A stretch of 64,000 nt of DNA from an uncultured Rickettsiaceae bacterium (GCA_905479865.1 CAJQOD010000024.1:1-64000), one strand, 5' to 3'. Positions 1-8,851 are shown, counted from the first letter of the stretch. Notes: generated by a model not told the origin, from the sequence alone. Numbers and translations are program-made.

Positions 1-53
1 TCCTTGCAAAAATCATCAATTTCGCAGAATATATCTTCTATGGGTGCAAGCAT
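1..53 (-). mobile_element. IS982-family transposase, N-terminal fragment cut by window edge
   Basis: Reading the minus strand from the ATG at 53-51 gives an open frame to the window edge that starts MLAPIEDIFCEIDDFCK. The FCxIDDFCK opening is, from memory, characteristic of IS982-family DDE transposases common in Rickettsiales. Only about 17 residues are visible, so integrity of the gene and the IS cannot be judged. A possible end of the element lies upstream of the gene: the 20-mer at 119-138 (CCTTATGTCGAGCTGAGGTT) looks like a terminal inverted repeat, but its partner lies outside the window. A short hairpin (CACCT/AGGTG) follows at 201-214. The rest of 54-310 shows no gene I can support. 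Confidence 0.6.
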
Positions 54-310
54 TTTAACCTCCAATGTTAGTTGCTTGTACCTTACTATATACGTTTTCC
101 TGATACTTCAAAACTCTACCTTATGTCGAGCTGAGGTTAAAAAGGTAAGTTATAAACTCTTACACCCAACTCATTGCGAATTTTGAGTGAATTAGGATGA
201 CACCTTGTTAGGTGCATAAGCAATGCTAAACCAGATAACTCTTGCAATCCACAGATGAGTATTCTAGTAATGTTTAATGTGATTTTATTATTAGTTAAGT
301 TGATAAATTT

Positions 311-3223
311 ATGATTCATAGTCTTGATATCATCATTATTGTAATATTTTTAGTCTCGACTTTAGTAATTGGATTAGGTCATAGCAAGGGTATTAAAACT
401 ATTAGAGACTATGCTCTTGGTGGTAGAAATTTTTCCACAGGTGCTTTAGTTGCAACTATTGTTGCAACGTGGGTTAGCGGTAGTGGTTTCTTTATTGTTT
501 TATCGAAAACTTACTCTGATGGCTTATACTATCTGATTGCATCAAGTTGTATGGGTATTCAACTTCTTATAATGGCAATTTTTCTAGTACCGAGAATGGG
601 AGAATTTTTGGGCAGTACATCAATTGCTGAAGCGATAGGTAATTTATATGGCGATCGAATAAGAACCATTATAGCTATTACGGGTACAATGGGTGCTGTT
701 GGAACAGTAGCAGTACAATTTAAAGCTTTTGGCACTGTAGTTAGTTATTTTTCAGGCTTTTCAGGAACTACGACCATAATAACAGCAGGCGTAATAGTCA
801 CTATATACTCAGCTTTTGGTGGTATTAGAGCCGTTACTCTTACAGATGTTTTGCAGTTTGTTACGTTCGGAATTGCCATTCCATTTGTTGGTATGATGAT
901 TTGGAATCAAGCTAGTTTTCAGGAGTTTTCTTTAGTTAATGCAGTAAAGTCTTCACAATTTGACTATCATAAGGTGTTAGATATTGGTAATCCCAGCTTT
1001 TGGCAAATGATTCCATTGGCAATATACTTTATTATGCCGGGAATGGAGCCAACATTTTGCCAGCGGATTATGATTGGACGCAATATTGAGCAGATAAAAA
1101 AAGCATTTATAATTGCAGCAATGCTTTTAGTTTTAATAAAATTAACTGTAGCGTGGATTCCTTTTCTCTTATTTAATATAAACCCCAATTTAGAACCGAA
1201 TAATTTGCTGGGATATATAATAGATAACTACACTACTGTCGGTATAAAAGGTTTAGTGATTGTGGGTGTTATGGCTATGGCAATGTCTACAGCCGATAGC
1301 TATATTAACTCGTCTTCAGTGCTTTTTTCTAATGATATATGTCATCCATTCAAAATTGGCTTAAGAAAAGAATTATTTTTATCAAGGCTATTTGCCATTA
1401 TTCTAGGATTTGGAGCTATTATTCTCGCTCTCTCAGCAAAAGATTTGTTATCAATCATTCTGATGGCAAGTAGTGTATATATGCCTGTTGTTACAGCACC
1501 GCTAATACTTACAATATTAGGGTTTCGTAGCACAGAAAAATCAGTATTAATTGGTATGTTTGCAGGAATTATTACAAGCATTTTATGGGATTCATTTGGT
1601 ACGGCAAATTCTATAATGGCAGCAATAGCGTGTAATGCCTTATTTTTTGTCGGCAGTCACTATCTACTAAAACAAGAAGGTGGATGGCTAAAAGAAAAAA
1701 ATAGCTTATCTTTAGAAAGGACTAAACGCCAGAAAATAAAAAAATGGATTTTGAAGTTAGATTTTCACAAAGCTTTTACAAAACTTTCGCCTCAAAATGA
1801 TCTTACCTATGTTGGACTTGGTGTATATTTTCTTATTTATACACTTACAACTATTTACTCTACCCAAGTGGAATTGCTAAAGGATAATGGTAAAATTATA
1901 CTCGCATTTTATCAGATTATGTTAATAACCGGTACTATTATGAGTATGTATCCAATCTGGCCGCTAAGTCTAAAAAAGAATATTAAACTGTCTGTGATAC
2001 AAATTTGGTGGCCTGTTGCAATATTTTATATGCTAATCTTTTTTAATACCTTTTTTGTAATAGCCAGCAATTTTAGTAGACTGCAATTCTCTATGTTTTC
2101 AATAAATTTGATTATTGCTGCCTTAATAGTTGGATGGCGTCTTGCTCTCTTTATAATTCCTATAGGTTTCTATTTAGGTATTGGCTTTTATCAAAGCTAT
2201 TTTGGGGAATATAGTTTTAATCTCAATATGGGTTCTCCAGAGTTTGTTTTAGCTTATGTTATGGTGTTGATTGGTATAGTATTAATTATTTTCCTAAAAC
2301 CCAAGCAAGAATATTTAGAAGCTACTGAAGAAAAAGCTGAACATTTGAAGTATGAGGTAAAAGGCCTAGAAAGAGAAGTAGGGCATGCAAGAGGAGAACT
2401 TGAAAATGTAGTGCAAGGCCTGGATTTTCTAGAAAATCAGTTCAACGATAAGGAAGGAAAGCTTAAAGCTAAGGAAATCTATCTAAAGGATCAGTTAAAG
2501 CTTAGAAACATTGAAATATCAAAGCTCAAAGATTTAAAGGATGAATTTATTCGTAATATACCACATGAAGCCAATACTCCAATGACAGGTATTTTATCGT
2601 TAAGTGAGGTGTTATACTCCTGCTATGATAGTCTGGATGAGAAACTCGTTAAACAATCGATTAAAGATATAGTAAGCAGTAGTGACAGGCTTAAGAGTTT
2701 TGTCAGTAATATTGCCGATTTATCAAAACTTTCAGCCCTGACTTATGAGCTTAACAAAACAAAAGTAGATTTAAGTGAGTTAGCCCGAGAACGTCCTGTT
2801 CTATATAAGAAGATATTTGCAGATGATGCCAGGCAGGAATTTATCTTTAAAGTTGAAGATAAATTGATTGTACAATGTGACGAATATTACATAACGCAGG
2901 CGATTGATAATCTAATCAGCAACGCTGTTAAATACGGTGAGGGTAATCCGATTACCATAAGTCTGATGAAAGCTGAAGACAATAATGTTCAGTTCAGGAT
3001 TGCTGATCAAGGCATCGGCATACCACAAGACGAACTGATTAGCATTTTCAATAAATTCACAACAAGTTCAAAAACCCAGACACCAGCAGGAGGCAGGGGA
3101 GTAGGTCTTGCATTATGTGAAAAAGTAATATCAGTGCATGGTGGCAGGGTTGAAGCCAAAAGCGATGGTAAAAAAGGGTCAAGCTTTAGCTTTGTATTGC
3201 CGATTGAAAAAACCTTTAGCTAA
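311..3223 (+). CDS. Sodium:solute symporter-sensor histidine kinase fusion (CbrA-like)
   Basis: The first ~640 residues are a multi-pass membrane domain of the sodium:solute symporter (SSS) family, with the typical opening in which helix 1 is followed by a DYALGGR loop, and an AFGGIRAVTLTD motif near residue 165. A predicted coiled coil (~670-735, rich in E and K) links it to a histidine kinase core: H-box with phospho-acceptor His752 (context PHEANTPM), N-box NLISNAVKYG near 867, DQGIGIP at 899 and a G2 box GGRGVGLAL. This arrangement matches CbrA/PutP-type sensor kinases, in which the transporter domain senses or gates a solute. The usual PAS domain and receiver domain are not seen, and no response regulator is adjacent. 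The substrate is unknown. The start has only a weak Shine-Dalgarno sequence. Confidence 0.9.
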   Translation: MIHSLDIIIIVIFLVSTLVIGLGHSKGIKTIRDYALGGRNFSTGALVATIVATWVSGSGFFIVLSKTYSDGLYYLIASSCMGIQLLIMAIFLVPRMGEFLGSTSIAEAIGNLYGDRIRTIIAITGTMGAVGTVAVQFKAFGTVVSYFSGFSGTTTIITAGVIVTIYSAFGGIRAVTLTDVLQFVTFGIAIPFVGMMIWNQASFQEFSLVNAVKSSQFDYHKVLDIGNPSFWQMIPLAIYFIMPGMEPTFCQRIMIGRNIEQIKKAFIIAAMLLVLIKLTVAWIPFLLFNINPNLEPNNLLGYIIDNYTTVGIKGLVIVGVMAMAMSTADSYINSSSVLFSNDICHPFKIGLRKELFLSRLFAIILGFGAIILALSAKDLLSIILMASSVYMPVVTAPLILTILGFRSTEKSVLIGMFAGIITSILWDSFGTANSIMAAIACNALFFVGSHYLLKQEGGWLKEKNSLSLERTKRQKIKKWILKLDFHKAFTKLSPQNDLTYVGLGVYFLIYTLTTIYSTQVELLKDNGKIILAFYQIMLITGTIMSMYPIWPLSLKKNIKLSVIQIWWPVAIFYMLIFFNTFFVIASNFSRLQFSMFSINLIIAALIVGWRLALFIIPIGFYLGIGFYQSYFGEYSFNLNMGSPEFVLAYVMVLIGIVLIIFLKPKQEYLEATEEKAEHLKYEVKGLEREVGHARGELENVVQGLDFLENQFNDKEGKLKAKEIYLKDQLKLRNIEISKLKDLKDEFIRNIPHEANTPMTGILSLSEVLYSCYDSLDEKLVKQSIKDIVSSSDRLKSFVSNIADLSKLSALTYELNKTKVDLSELARERPVLYKKIFADDARQEFIFKVEDKLIVQCDEYYITQAIDNLISNAVKYGEGNPITISLMKAEDNNVQFRIADQGIGIPQDELISIFNKFTTSSKTQTPAGGRGVGLALCEKVISVHGGRVEAKSDGKKGSSFSFVLPIEKTFS

Positions 3224-3398
3224 AAAGATTTTAGTATGATGGTGACTGGTATTTTTCTTTAAGTAAATAGGAAAACCCTAAAGTGTAACACTACAATCAT
3301 CATGGCACAGTCAAGTTAATGAATTAGTACAACAAACTCAAATTGATACTCAAAATATTACATATATCAGTCTTTTTAATGATATTAGAGAAATTACC

Positions 3399-3426
3399 TT
3401 GCTTCCTTGCTAAAATGGTGTACAAT
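3399..3426 (+). promoter_or_regulatory. Candidate sigma-70 promoter for the cold shock gene
   Basis: TTGCTT (3399-3404) and TACAAT (3421-3426) are separated by 16 bases. Transcription from about 3433 would give a leader of roughly 210 bases before the cold shock start codon, similar in scale to known cspA-type leaders. This is inferred from the sequence only. Confidence 0.4.
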
Positions 3427-3520
3427 GTGCAAAGAGTTTTAATACTAACTAGCATATATCTGTCATGGATTTTGCTTTTAGAGCTTTGTATAAGCATGTC
3501 TCGTGGAACTAAGTGTTGAT

Positions 3521-3610
3521 CTTGCGATCTTCTCAATGTTTTTATAGGGTCGCAAGCCAATGCAAATCTTGGGTATTCGAGCTCCCGGCCTTTCCAAGTG
3601 TTTTGGAAAG
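3521..3610 (+). promoter_or_regulatory. Structured 5' leader of the cold shock mRNA (two hairpins)
   Basis: Two inverted repeats lie just before the cold shock gene. The first pairs 3521-3529 with 3548-3556 (CTTGCGATC with GGTCGCAAG, one G-U pair, 18-base loop). The second pairs 3590-3597 (CTTTCCAA) with 3603-3610 (TTGGAAAG) around a 5-base loop and ends 35 bases before the ATG. Long, structured leaders control translation and mRNA stability of cspA-type genes at low temperature; that this leader does so is inference. The second hairpin has no following T-run, so it does not look like a terminator. Apart from this, 3224-3645 holds no gene I can support. Confidence 0.45.
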
Positions 3611-3645
3611 TTTATGTAACGCTTATATTTAAAGAGAATAATTTT

Positions 3646-3855
3646 ATGACTACAGGTAACGTAAAGTGGTTTAACCCTACTAAAGGATATGGTTTCCTTA
3701 CTAATGACAATGGAAATAGTGACGTGTTTATACATATCAGCGAAGTTGAAAAAGCTGGTATAGGACAACTAAACGAAGGCCAAAAAGTTAAATTCAATAT
3801 CGCAGAAAATAATGGCAGAGAAGCCGCTGTTGATATTGAACTAGCAGACGAGTAA
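3646..3855 (+). CDS. cspA: Cold shock domain protein (CspA family)
   Basis: A 69-residue single cold shock domain: opening MTTGNVKWFNPTKGYGFL, RNP-1 motif KGYGFL and RNP-2 motif DVFIHI. Such proteins bind single-stranded RNA and DNA and melt mRNA secondary structure in the cytoplasm. The ATG at 3646 is chosen because the protein then begins exactly at the family's N-terminus and an AAAGAGAA ribosome-binding site precedes it; the open frame continues upstream but without family similarity. A DEAD-box RNA helicase follows 79 bases downstream, a natural partner in unfolding RNA. Which csp paralogue this is cannot be decided. Confidence 0.95.
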   Translation: MTTGNVKWFNPTKGYGFLTNDNGNSDVFIHISEVEKAGIGQLNEGQKVKFNIAENNGREAAVDIELADE

Positions 3856-3934
3856 AAACACAAGCAACTCTCTCATTTTAAAATAATTATAAATGGCAGA
3901 AGCTAAGTAGCGATCCTGTCAGAAGGATAATGCT

Positions 3935-5140
3935 ATGAAAAATTTTAATGAGGCAGGGATTCCCCTGCCCCTGATCCATCGCCTTGAACAAATAGGGTTT
4001 ACTACTCCTACGCCTATCCAGGCTCAAGCCATACCCCCTGCGCTGCAAGGCAGTGATATTTTGGGGTCAGCTCAAACCGGAACCGGTAAAACAGCCGCAT
4101 TTGGCATCCCGTTAGTAACACATTTGCTTAATAATATACAGGGAAGCTCCTTAGTGTTATTGCCAACACGTGAACTTGCACTGCAAGTTATGAAGGCTCT
4201 ACAGCAATTTACCGGTACAAGCAAAATTTCCACCGCATTATTAATTGGCGGTGAGGACATGCGAAGACAGTTCAATCAACTCAAAGCTAATCCACGTCTA
4301 GTTGTTGGTACTCCAGGGCGTATTAACGATCATTTAACACGTAGAACGCTTAAATTAGGTAACACTGACTTTCTTGTATTAGATGAAGTAGATCGTATGT
4401 TAGATATGGGTTTTGGCGTGCAGCTTGATGCTATTGCCAAACATCTGACCGCAAAACGTCAAACATTGATGTTCTCGGCAACTATGCCCAAAAACATCCA
4501 AAAACTTTCTGCAAAATATCTACAAAATCCGGTGCGTATTTCTGTAGGCTCAACTCACATACCAACTGAGAATATAAAACAGGAGCATGTAAAACTCTCG
4601 GATTCAGAAAAATACCCTCGTCTTCTGGAAGAATTCGATTCCAGAGCAGGCTCTATCCTTGTCTTTATTAAAACAAAACATACAGCAGACGCAATGGCAA
4701 AAAAATTACGCAAACTTGGTCACAAGGCAGATGCGCTGCATGGTGATTTACGTCAAAACAAGCGTACTCAAGTTATTGAAAATTTCCGTAAACAAAATTA
4801 TCGTATTCTGATTGCAACTGATGTAGCTGCCAGAGGTTTGGACATCCCACATATTCAACATGTGATTAACTATGATCTACCGCAATGTCCAGAGGACTAC
4901 ATTCACCGTATCGGACGCACCGCACGTGCAGGTGCTACTGGTGAAGCGATAAGTTTTCTGAGTCCATCAGAGAACATGAAGTGGAAAGCTATTCAGCAAT
5001 TGCTAAACCCGGGTGCAAAAATTGATGATATAAACAAGCGCCGTAAGGGTGAAGGTAAAGGTAAAAATAATTATAAATCAAATAAAAATAGTAAGCGTAA
5101 ACCACAAAACTGGCAGAAAAAAGGACGCACAGCGGCTTAG
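3935..5140 (+). CDS. rhlE: DEAD-box RNA helicase (RhlE-like)
   Basis: An ATP-dependent RNA helicase of 401 residues. Motifs in order: Q motif (F4 and the PTPIQ segment at 25-29), Walker A AQTGTGKT (46-53), PTRELALQ, GG, TPGR, motif II, SAT, and in the second RecA lobe ARGLDIP and HRIGRTARAG. Motif II reads DEVD (150-153) rather than DEAD. The C-terminus is a short basic tail rich in K, N and R, typical of RNA-binding extensions in the RhlE/SrmB group. The start has a good AGAAGGA ribosome-binding site at 3921. It probably acts with the cold shock protein upstream in RNA unfolding or ribosome assembly. The exact subfamily is uncertain. Confidence 0.93.
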   Translation: MKNFNEAGIPLPLIHRLEQIGFTTPTPIQAQAIPPALQGSDILGSAQTGTGKTAAFGIPLVTHLLNNIQGSSLVLLPTRELALQVMKALQQFTGTSKISTALLIGGEDMRRQFNQLKANPRLVVGTPGRINDHLTRRTLKLGNTDFLVLDEVDRMLDMGFGVQLDAIAKHLTAKRQTLMFSATMPKNIQKLSAKYLQNPVRISVGSTHIPTENIKQEHVKLSDSEKYPRLLEEFDSRAGSILVFIKTKHTADAMAKKLRKLGHKADALHGDLRQNKRTQVIENFRKQNYRILIATDVAARGLDIPHIQHVINYDLPQCPEDYIHRIGRTARAGATGEAISFLSPSENMKWKAIQQLLNPGAKIDDINKRRKGEGKGKNNYKSNKNSKRKPQNWQKKGRTAA

Positions 5141-5290
5141 ATTTATACAGCTTTGCTAACATCTGAATTTTAGACTAACGACGGAATCAAGTTCGAGATA
5201 TCACTGATGAAATATTTACTAGTGACGTAACATTACCCTCTTACTTGATTGTCACTCAATGAGATCAACGATTCAGAAAAGTATTTTAAG

Positions 5291-5367
5291 TGGTGCACTT
5301 GATTGGATTTGAACCAACGACCTTTGCCTTCGGAGGGCAACGCTCTATCCAGCTGAGCTACAAGTGC
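5291..5367 (-). tRNA. tRNA-Arg (anticodon CCG)
   Basis: The minus strand folds into a full cloverleaf: acceptor GCACTTG/CAAGTGC, D stem GCTC/GAGC, anticodon stem TTGCC/GGCAA around the loop CTCCGAA (anticodon CCG), T stem with loop TTCAAAT, discriminator A and an encoded CCA. It reads CGG arginine codons. Confidence 0.95.
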
Positions 5368-5382
5368 ATAGAAGGATAAGCT

Positions 5383-5523
5383 ATTATGGGGTGTTGCAAG
5401 ATGGACTTTTTGTTCATTTCTCATGTCCGTCCTCAAATCCTCATACATACACGAGTACGCTACGATTCTTGCGGGCAGCTGGAACTGATTCAAAAAATCT
5501 TCATCTTGCAACACCCCCATAAT
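5383..5523. repeat. ~140-bp palindromic element between two tRNA genes
   Basis: Two inverted arms, 5383-5403 and 5502-5523, match over about 21 bases except for one extra G in the right arm; the shared core is GGTGTTGCAAGATG. Inside the arms the similarity continues imperfectly for another ~15 bases, so the single strand could form a long hairpin. It fills almost exactly the space between tRNA-Arg and tRNA-His. Its size and shape resemble Rickettsia palindromic elements, but I saw no second copy in this window and cannot assign it to a named family. Confidence 0.7.
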
Positions 5524-5533
5524 AAAGAAATGG

Positions 5534-5611
5534 TGGGGCGAATGACCGGTTTTGAACCGGCGACCCCCAGAATCACAATCTGGTGCTCTAACCAACTGAG
5601 CTACATCCGCC
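5534..5611 (-). tRNA. tRNA-His (anticodon GTG)
   Basis: Cloverleaf on the minus strand: an eight-pair acceptor including the histidine-specific extra G(-1) paired with C73 (GGCGGATG with CATTCGCC), anticodon stem CCAGA/TCTGG around TTGTGAT (anticodon GTG), and T loop TTCAAAA. An encoded CCA follows at 5536-5534, and immediately after it a second CCA (5533-5531), so the gene reads CCACCA at its 3' end. Confidence 0.95.
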
Positions 5612-5701
5612 ATAGAAATACAAACCCTAGGCAAGCAAACTAAAATATAAACTGTTTTAAGTCAAGAATATTAGTTGTACAAAGCCTAATGTTCTGCATT
5701 A

Positions 5702-6529
5702 TCAGATTGGGGCAACAGTAGTTGGCGCACTTCTAATCTGTAAAATAATGGTTTTAAATTTTTCTACCGGTATCAAACCAGGAACAAAATTACCATTTAT
5801 TATGTATGATGGAGCACCCTGTATCCCCAAACCTTTTGCCAGCTCAAAATTTTTAGCAATCGATTGCTTAATTGAGTAGCTATTTACTTCATTATCAATT
5901 AGTGCGTAGTCAATATCATATTTAGATATTAATTCTTTAATTGAATTTTCGTTGATCATCTGCATTTTCATCATATCATTATGAATCGCTGGAAACTTCT
6001 CTTTCGATATTTTCTGTATGGCTAATGCTGCTTTTGCTGCGTACATCGAAGTTCCACCCAGGATAGGAATCGGCCTAAGTATCACCTTCACCCCTGAATC
6101 GGAAGCTATAATTTCGTTAGTGTATTCATTTGCTTTTTTACAAAATGAACAATTATAGTCATAGAAAACAACGATCGATACATCACCATCCTGATTTCCA
6201 ATAATTGGCGGCGAGTCCGCCTGTTCAATGTTTACTCTATTTTCTTCCAAATAACCGGAAGCCTGCTTTGCTGATTCCAGTACTTTCTTTTTCTGCATAC
6301 CTTCTAAAGAGCTAACAAGATCCTCTGGATTATTGATTATATATTCTTTAATCGCTGCATTTAAACCTTCTTTTGATAGAGAGTTATCACTGGCTTCTAT
6401 TGTCCCTGCAAAACTATTATGCAATGATGTAGTCAAAACTTGTGGCTTCCTTGCGGTTTTATATGCAAACAATGCCACTAATGAAATAAAGACTAAAGTG
6501 AGAACAGTACTAAAAATTTTTTGCAACAT
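5702..6529 (-). CDS. DsbA-family periplasmic thiol:disulfide oxidoreductase
   Basis: With the ATG at 6529 the protein has 275 residues: a single N-terminal membrane or signal helix (~5-22), a short helical N-terminal segment (IKEYIINNPEDLVSSLEG) of the ScsC/Com1 type, and a DsbA-like thioredoxin fold with active site C127-SF-C130 (context DYNCSFCKK) and a cis-proline loop GAPSYIING. It probably oxidises or isomerises disulfides in exported proteins. A longer reading frame from 6595 adds 22 residues ahead of the hydrophobic helix and is less likely. A DsbB partner is not in the window. A CSFC rather than CPHC active site suggests the BdbD/Com1 branch. Confidence 0.88.
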   Translation of the reverse strand: MLQKIFSTVLTLVFISLVALFAYKTARKPQVLTTSLHNSFAGTIEASDNSLSKEGLNAAIKEYIINNPEDLVSSLEGMQKKKVLESAKQASGYLEENRVNIEQADSPPIIGNQDGDVSIVVFYDYNCSFCKKANEYTNEIIASDSGVKVILRPIPILGGTSMYAAKAALAIQKISKEKFPAIHNDMMKMQMINENSIKELISKYDIDYALIDNEVNSYSIKQSIAKNFELAKGLGIQGAPSYIINGNFVPGLIPVEKFKTIILQIRSAPTTVAPI

Positions 6530-6666
6530 AATTATATAATTTAAAGAATTCTTGATATCTTCCTTACTTTTACAAGATAAGTATAGGCTTTGCAAAACAA
6601 AAACATTGCCTAATAATAATTTTATAACAACTCTACAAAATTTAAGTGCATTTTCTATTTTTAGTA

Positions 6667-7965
6667 TTATTCAGTAGCTGCCCGAATATCACCGGCTTTA
6701 TACCAATCCGGTGATTTTTCAGGCAAGATGCGCATGGCTGCTGCTGCCATTTTCCTTGCATCTGTGATGCGCCCTGACTTGAGAGAAATTAGTGCAGTAT
6801 TCAAATAACTTTTGCCCATCTCACCGGTTTTTTCATAATAAATTGCCAGGTAATGTAAAGCTAAAAGATTATCCGGATCCTGCTGAATCACAAACACCAG
6901 ATCCTTATAGAACTTAGTTATGGAAGGTGAATTAGTATCACTCATAGTGATTCCGACAATGGCTTTTCCAAGACGGATCAACACATCATCAGGCTTTGCT
7001 TTTGCTGCAATAATATATTCGTGCAATGCAGTTTTTTTGCCACCTTCAAAATAAATTTGCGCCTTAAGCTCGTGATAGTAAGGATCATCCTGGTGCTGAA
7101 TAATCAGCTGATTTACATGATTCAACGCATAATCAAAATTGCCAATTCTAAAGCACTTAATCGCCTTCATATAATGAGTTAATTCATCATTATTTTCTTC
7201 ATAAGTACACTCTGATATCTTGTCTATATCAAGAGTAAACGCAGCTAGCTTGGCAGAACTCCTGGAATATTTGTAAATGATATCATCATGGTTTTGACTG
7301 ATTCTGAATTTGGATTTCTTGTTAAAATCTCGAAGGATCAATAACCTGTCATTACTCATAGGATGAGTTTGCTCGTATGGATTAATCATATTACTCTTTG
7401 AAAATATCTGCATTTTTTCAAAAAAACTAATCAACCCGACTGCGCTGTGAGAGCTTTTTTCTAACAATTTCAACGCTGTTTGGTCAGCACTTGACTCAAA
7501 AGATCGTGAATATGCGTAGATTGATCTTTCAGCGAAATGCGTACCACCCATTGCTACTGCTAACCCCTCTGCAGCTCCACCACTAATTGCAGTAGCAAGC
7601 CCGAGCATGGTTGCTCCAATTGCTGCTTTTTGATAATTCTCAATAAATTCCTGACGTCGCACCACGTGATGCCCAAGCAAGTGGCCTATTTCATGTGCCA
7701 CCACACCACGTAATACATCAGGGTCTGGATAATCAATGATCAACCCGCTATTGACAAATATTTCATTACCCCCTGATGTAAAAGCATTGGGAGATGAATC
7801 ATCAATAATATAAATTTTTAAGTCCTGAAGCCCTGAAGCCCTTCTTAGCGAATCGATAACTAAATTGACCGCCTCTTCAATTTCAGAATCTCTAATAATA
7901 TTTGCATTGGCTGTATTATTTATGCCCGACAAAATTAATATGATCAATAGTTGCAACAACTTCAT
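6667..7965 (-). CDS. M48-family zinc metalloprotease with TPR repeats (BepA-like)
   Basis: A 432-residue exported protein: signal peptide at 1-22 (MKLLQLLIILILSG then ANA), zinc motif H91-EIG-H95 and third ligand Glu157 in the ExxAD context (SFESSADQ), a small hydrophobic helical segment rich in G and A between them, then tetratricopeptide repeats over ~270-430. This architecture is that of BepA/YfgC, a periplasmic protease and chaperone that degrades or assists stalled outer-membrane proteins and LptD. It runs convergent to nothing and lies 137 bases upstream of the DsbA-like gene on the same strand. The start follows directly from the signal peptide. Confidence 0.9.
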   Translation of the reverse strand: MKLLQLLIILILSGINNTANANIIRDSEIEEAVNLVIDSLRRASGLQDLKIYIIDDSSPNAFTSGGNEIFVNSGLIIDYPDPDVLRGVVAHEIGHLLGHHVVRRQEFIENYQKAAIGATMLGLATAISGGAAEGLAVAMGGTHFAERSIYAYSRSFESSADQTALKLLEKSSHSAVGLISFFEKMQIFSKSNMINPYEQTHPMSNDRLLILRDFNKKSKFRISQNHDDIIYKYSRSSAKLAAFTLDIDKISECTYEENNDELTHYMKAIKCFRIGNFDYALNHVNQLIIQHQDDPYYHELKAQIYFEGGKKTALHEYIIAAKAKPDDVLIRLGKAIVGITMSDTNSPSITKFYKDLVFVIQQDPDNLLALHYLAIYYEKTGEMGKSYLNTALISLKSGRITDARKMAAAAMRILPEKSPDWYKAGDIRAATE

Positions 7966-8111
7966 ACAAGTATAACTTATTGATTAATATTTTTTCCTAT
8001 AGTATCATTTTTTTGTTATTTTAAGAAGACGTAATCAAAGAATAACTTGAATAATTATATTGCACAGGCCACATTACAATTTAAAGATTTATAAAAATAA
8101 ATGGTAAAATA

Positions 8112-8837
8112 ATGTCAAAACTAGCACTCGTCACTGGCGGAATAAGAGGAATTGGAGCAGCAATATCACTAGCTTTAAAAACAAATGGATATACAGTTAT
8201 TGCAAATTATCGTACCCAGCATGATCTGGCACATAAATTTACCAGCGAAACAGGACTAAAAACCATGGCATGGGATGTTTCGCATCCAGAAGAATGCCGA
8301 AATGCTATAACCGCAATTGAAAAAGAATTTGGCCAATCTGTTTCCGTACTCATAAACAACGCAGGAATTACCAGAGATGCAATGCTTCATAAAATGAGCG
8401 AGCAAAATTGGCGTGATGTTATAGAGGTAAATTTGAGTTCCTGCTTTAATATGTCAAGTGCCGTAATTGGCAAAATGCGTGAGCAAAATTTTGGCCGGAT
8501 AGTTAATATTAGCTCAGTTAATGCACTAGCCGGTCAGCTCGGGCAAACCAATTATTCCGCATCCAAGGCCGGCATTATAGGATTTACCAAAGCCCTTGCT
8601 CGGGAGTCAGCTACGAAAGGGATTACTGTTAATTGCATCGCCCCAGGCTATATTGCAACTGATATGGTCAAGGAAGTTCCTGCCCAAATGCTTGAAGATA
8701 TTATCAGTCATATCCCTGTAAAAAGACTTGGCAAACCCGATGAAATTGCAAGAGCAGTAATTTTCTTAATTGATGAAGAAGCCGGTTTTATTACCGGTGA
8801 AACTCTGTCTGTCAATGGCGGACAGAATATGGCCTAA
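8112..8837 (+). CDS. phaB: Acetoacetyl-CoA reductase (short-chain dehydrogenase)
   Basis: A 241-residue short-chain dehydrogenase: cofactor motif TGGIRGIG (8-15), NNAG, catalytic Ser in NISSVNA and the YSASKAG Tyr/Lys pair. The segment NAGITRDAMLHKM and the C-terminal GGQNM are closer to PhaB (NADPH-dependent acetoacetyl-CoA reductase of polyhydroxybutyrate synthesis) than to FabG; a separate fabG lies at 30.1 kb, supporting a distinct role. PhaA and PhaC are not in this window, so PHB synthesis is inferred rather than shown. The next gene starts 14 bases downstream and is probably cotranscribed. Confidence 0.82.
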   Translation: MSKLALVTGGIRGIGAAISLALKTNGYTVIANYRTQHDLAHKFTSETGLKTMAWDVSHPEECRNAITAIEKEFGQSVSVLINNAGITRDAMLHKMSEQNWRDVIEVNLSSCFNMSSAVIGKMREQNFGRIVNISSVNALAGQLGQTNYSASKAGIIGFTKALARESATKGITVNCIAPGYIATDMVKEVPAQMLEDIISHIPVKRLGKPDEIARAVIFLIDEEAGFITGETLSVNGGQNMA

Positions 8838-8851
8838 CGATCAGTATAAAT

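Noticed and set aside
4-186. 60-residue plus-strand frame at the left edge
   Set aside because: The opposite strand reads as the start of an IS982-type transposase in this stretch.
5233-5634. 133-residue minus-strand frame across the tRNA genes
   Set aside because: It is a translation of tRNA-His, the palindromic element and tRNA-Arg; the tRNA-derived peptides such as VAQLVRAPDC are a known artefact.
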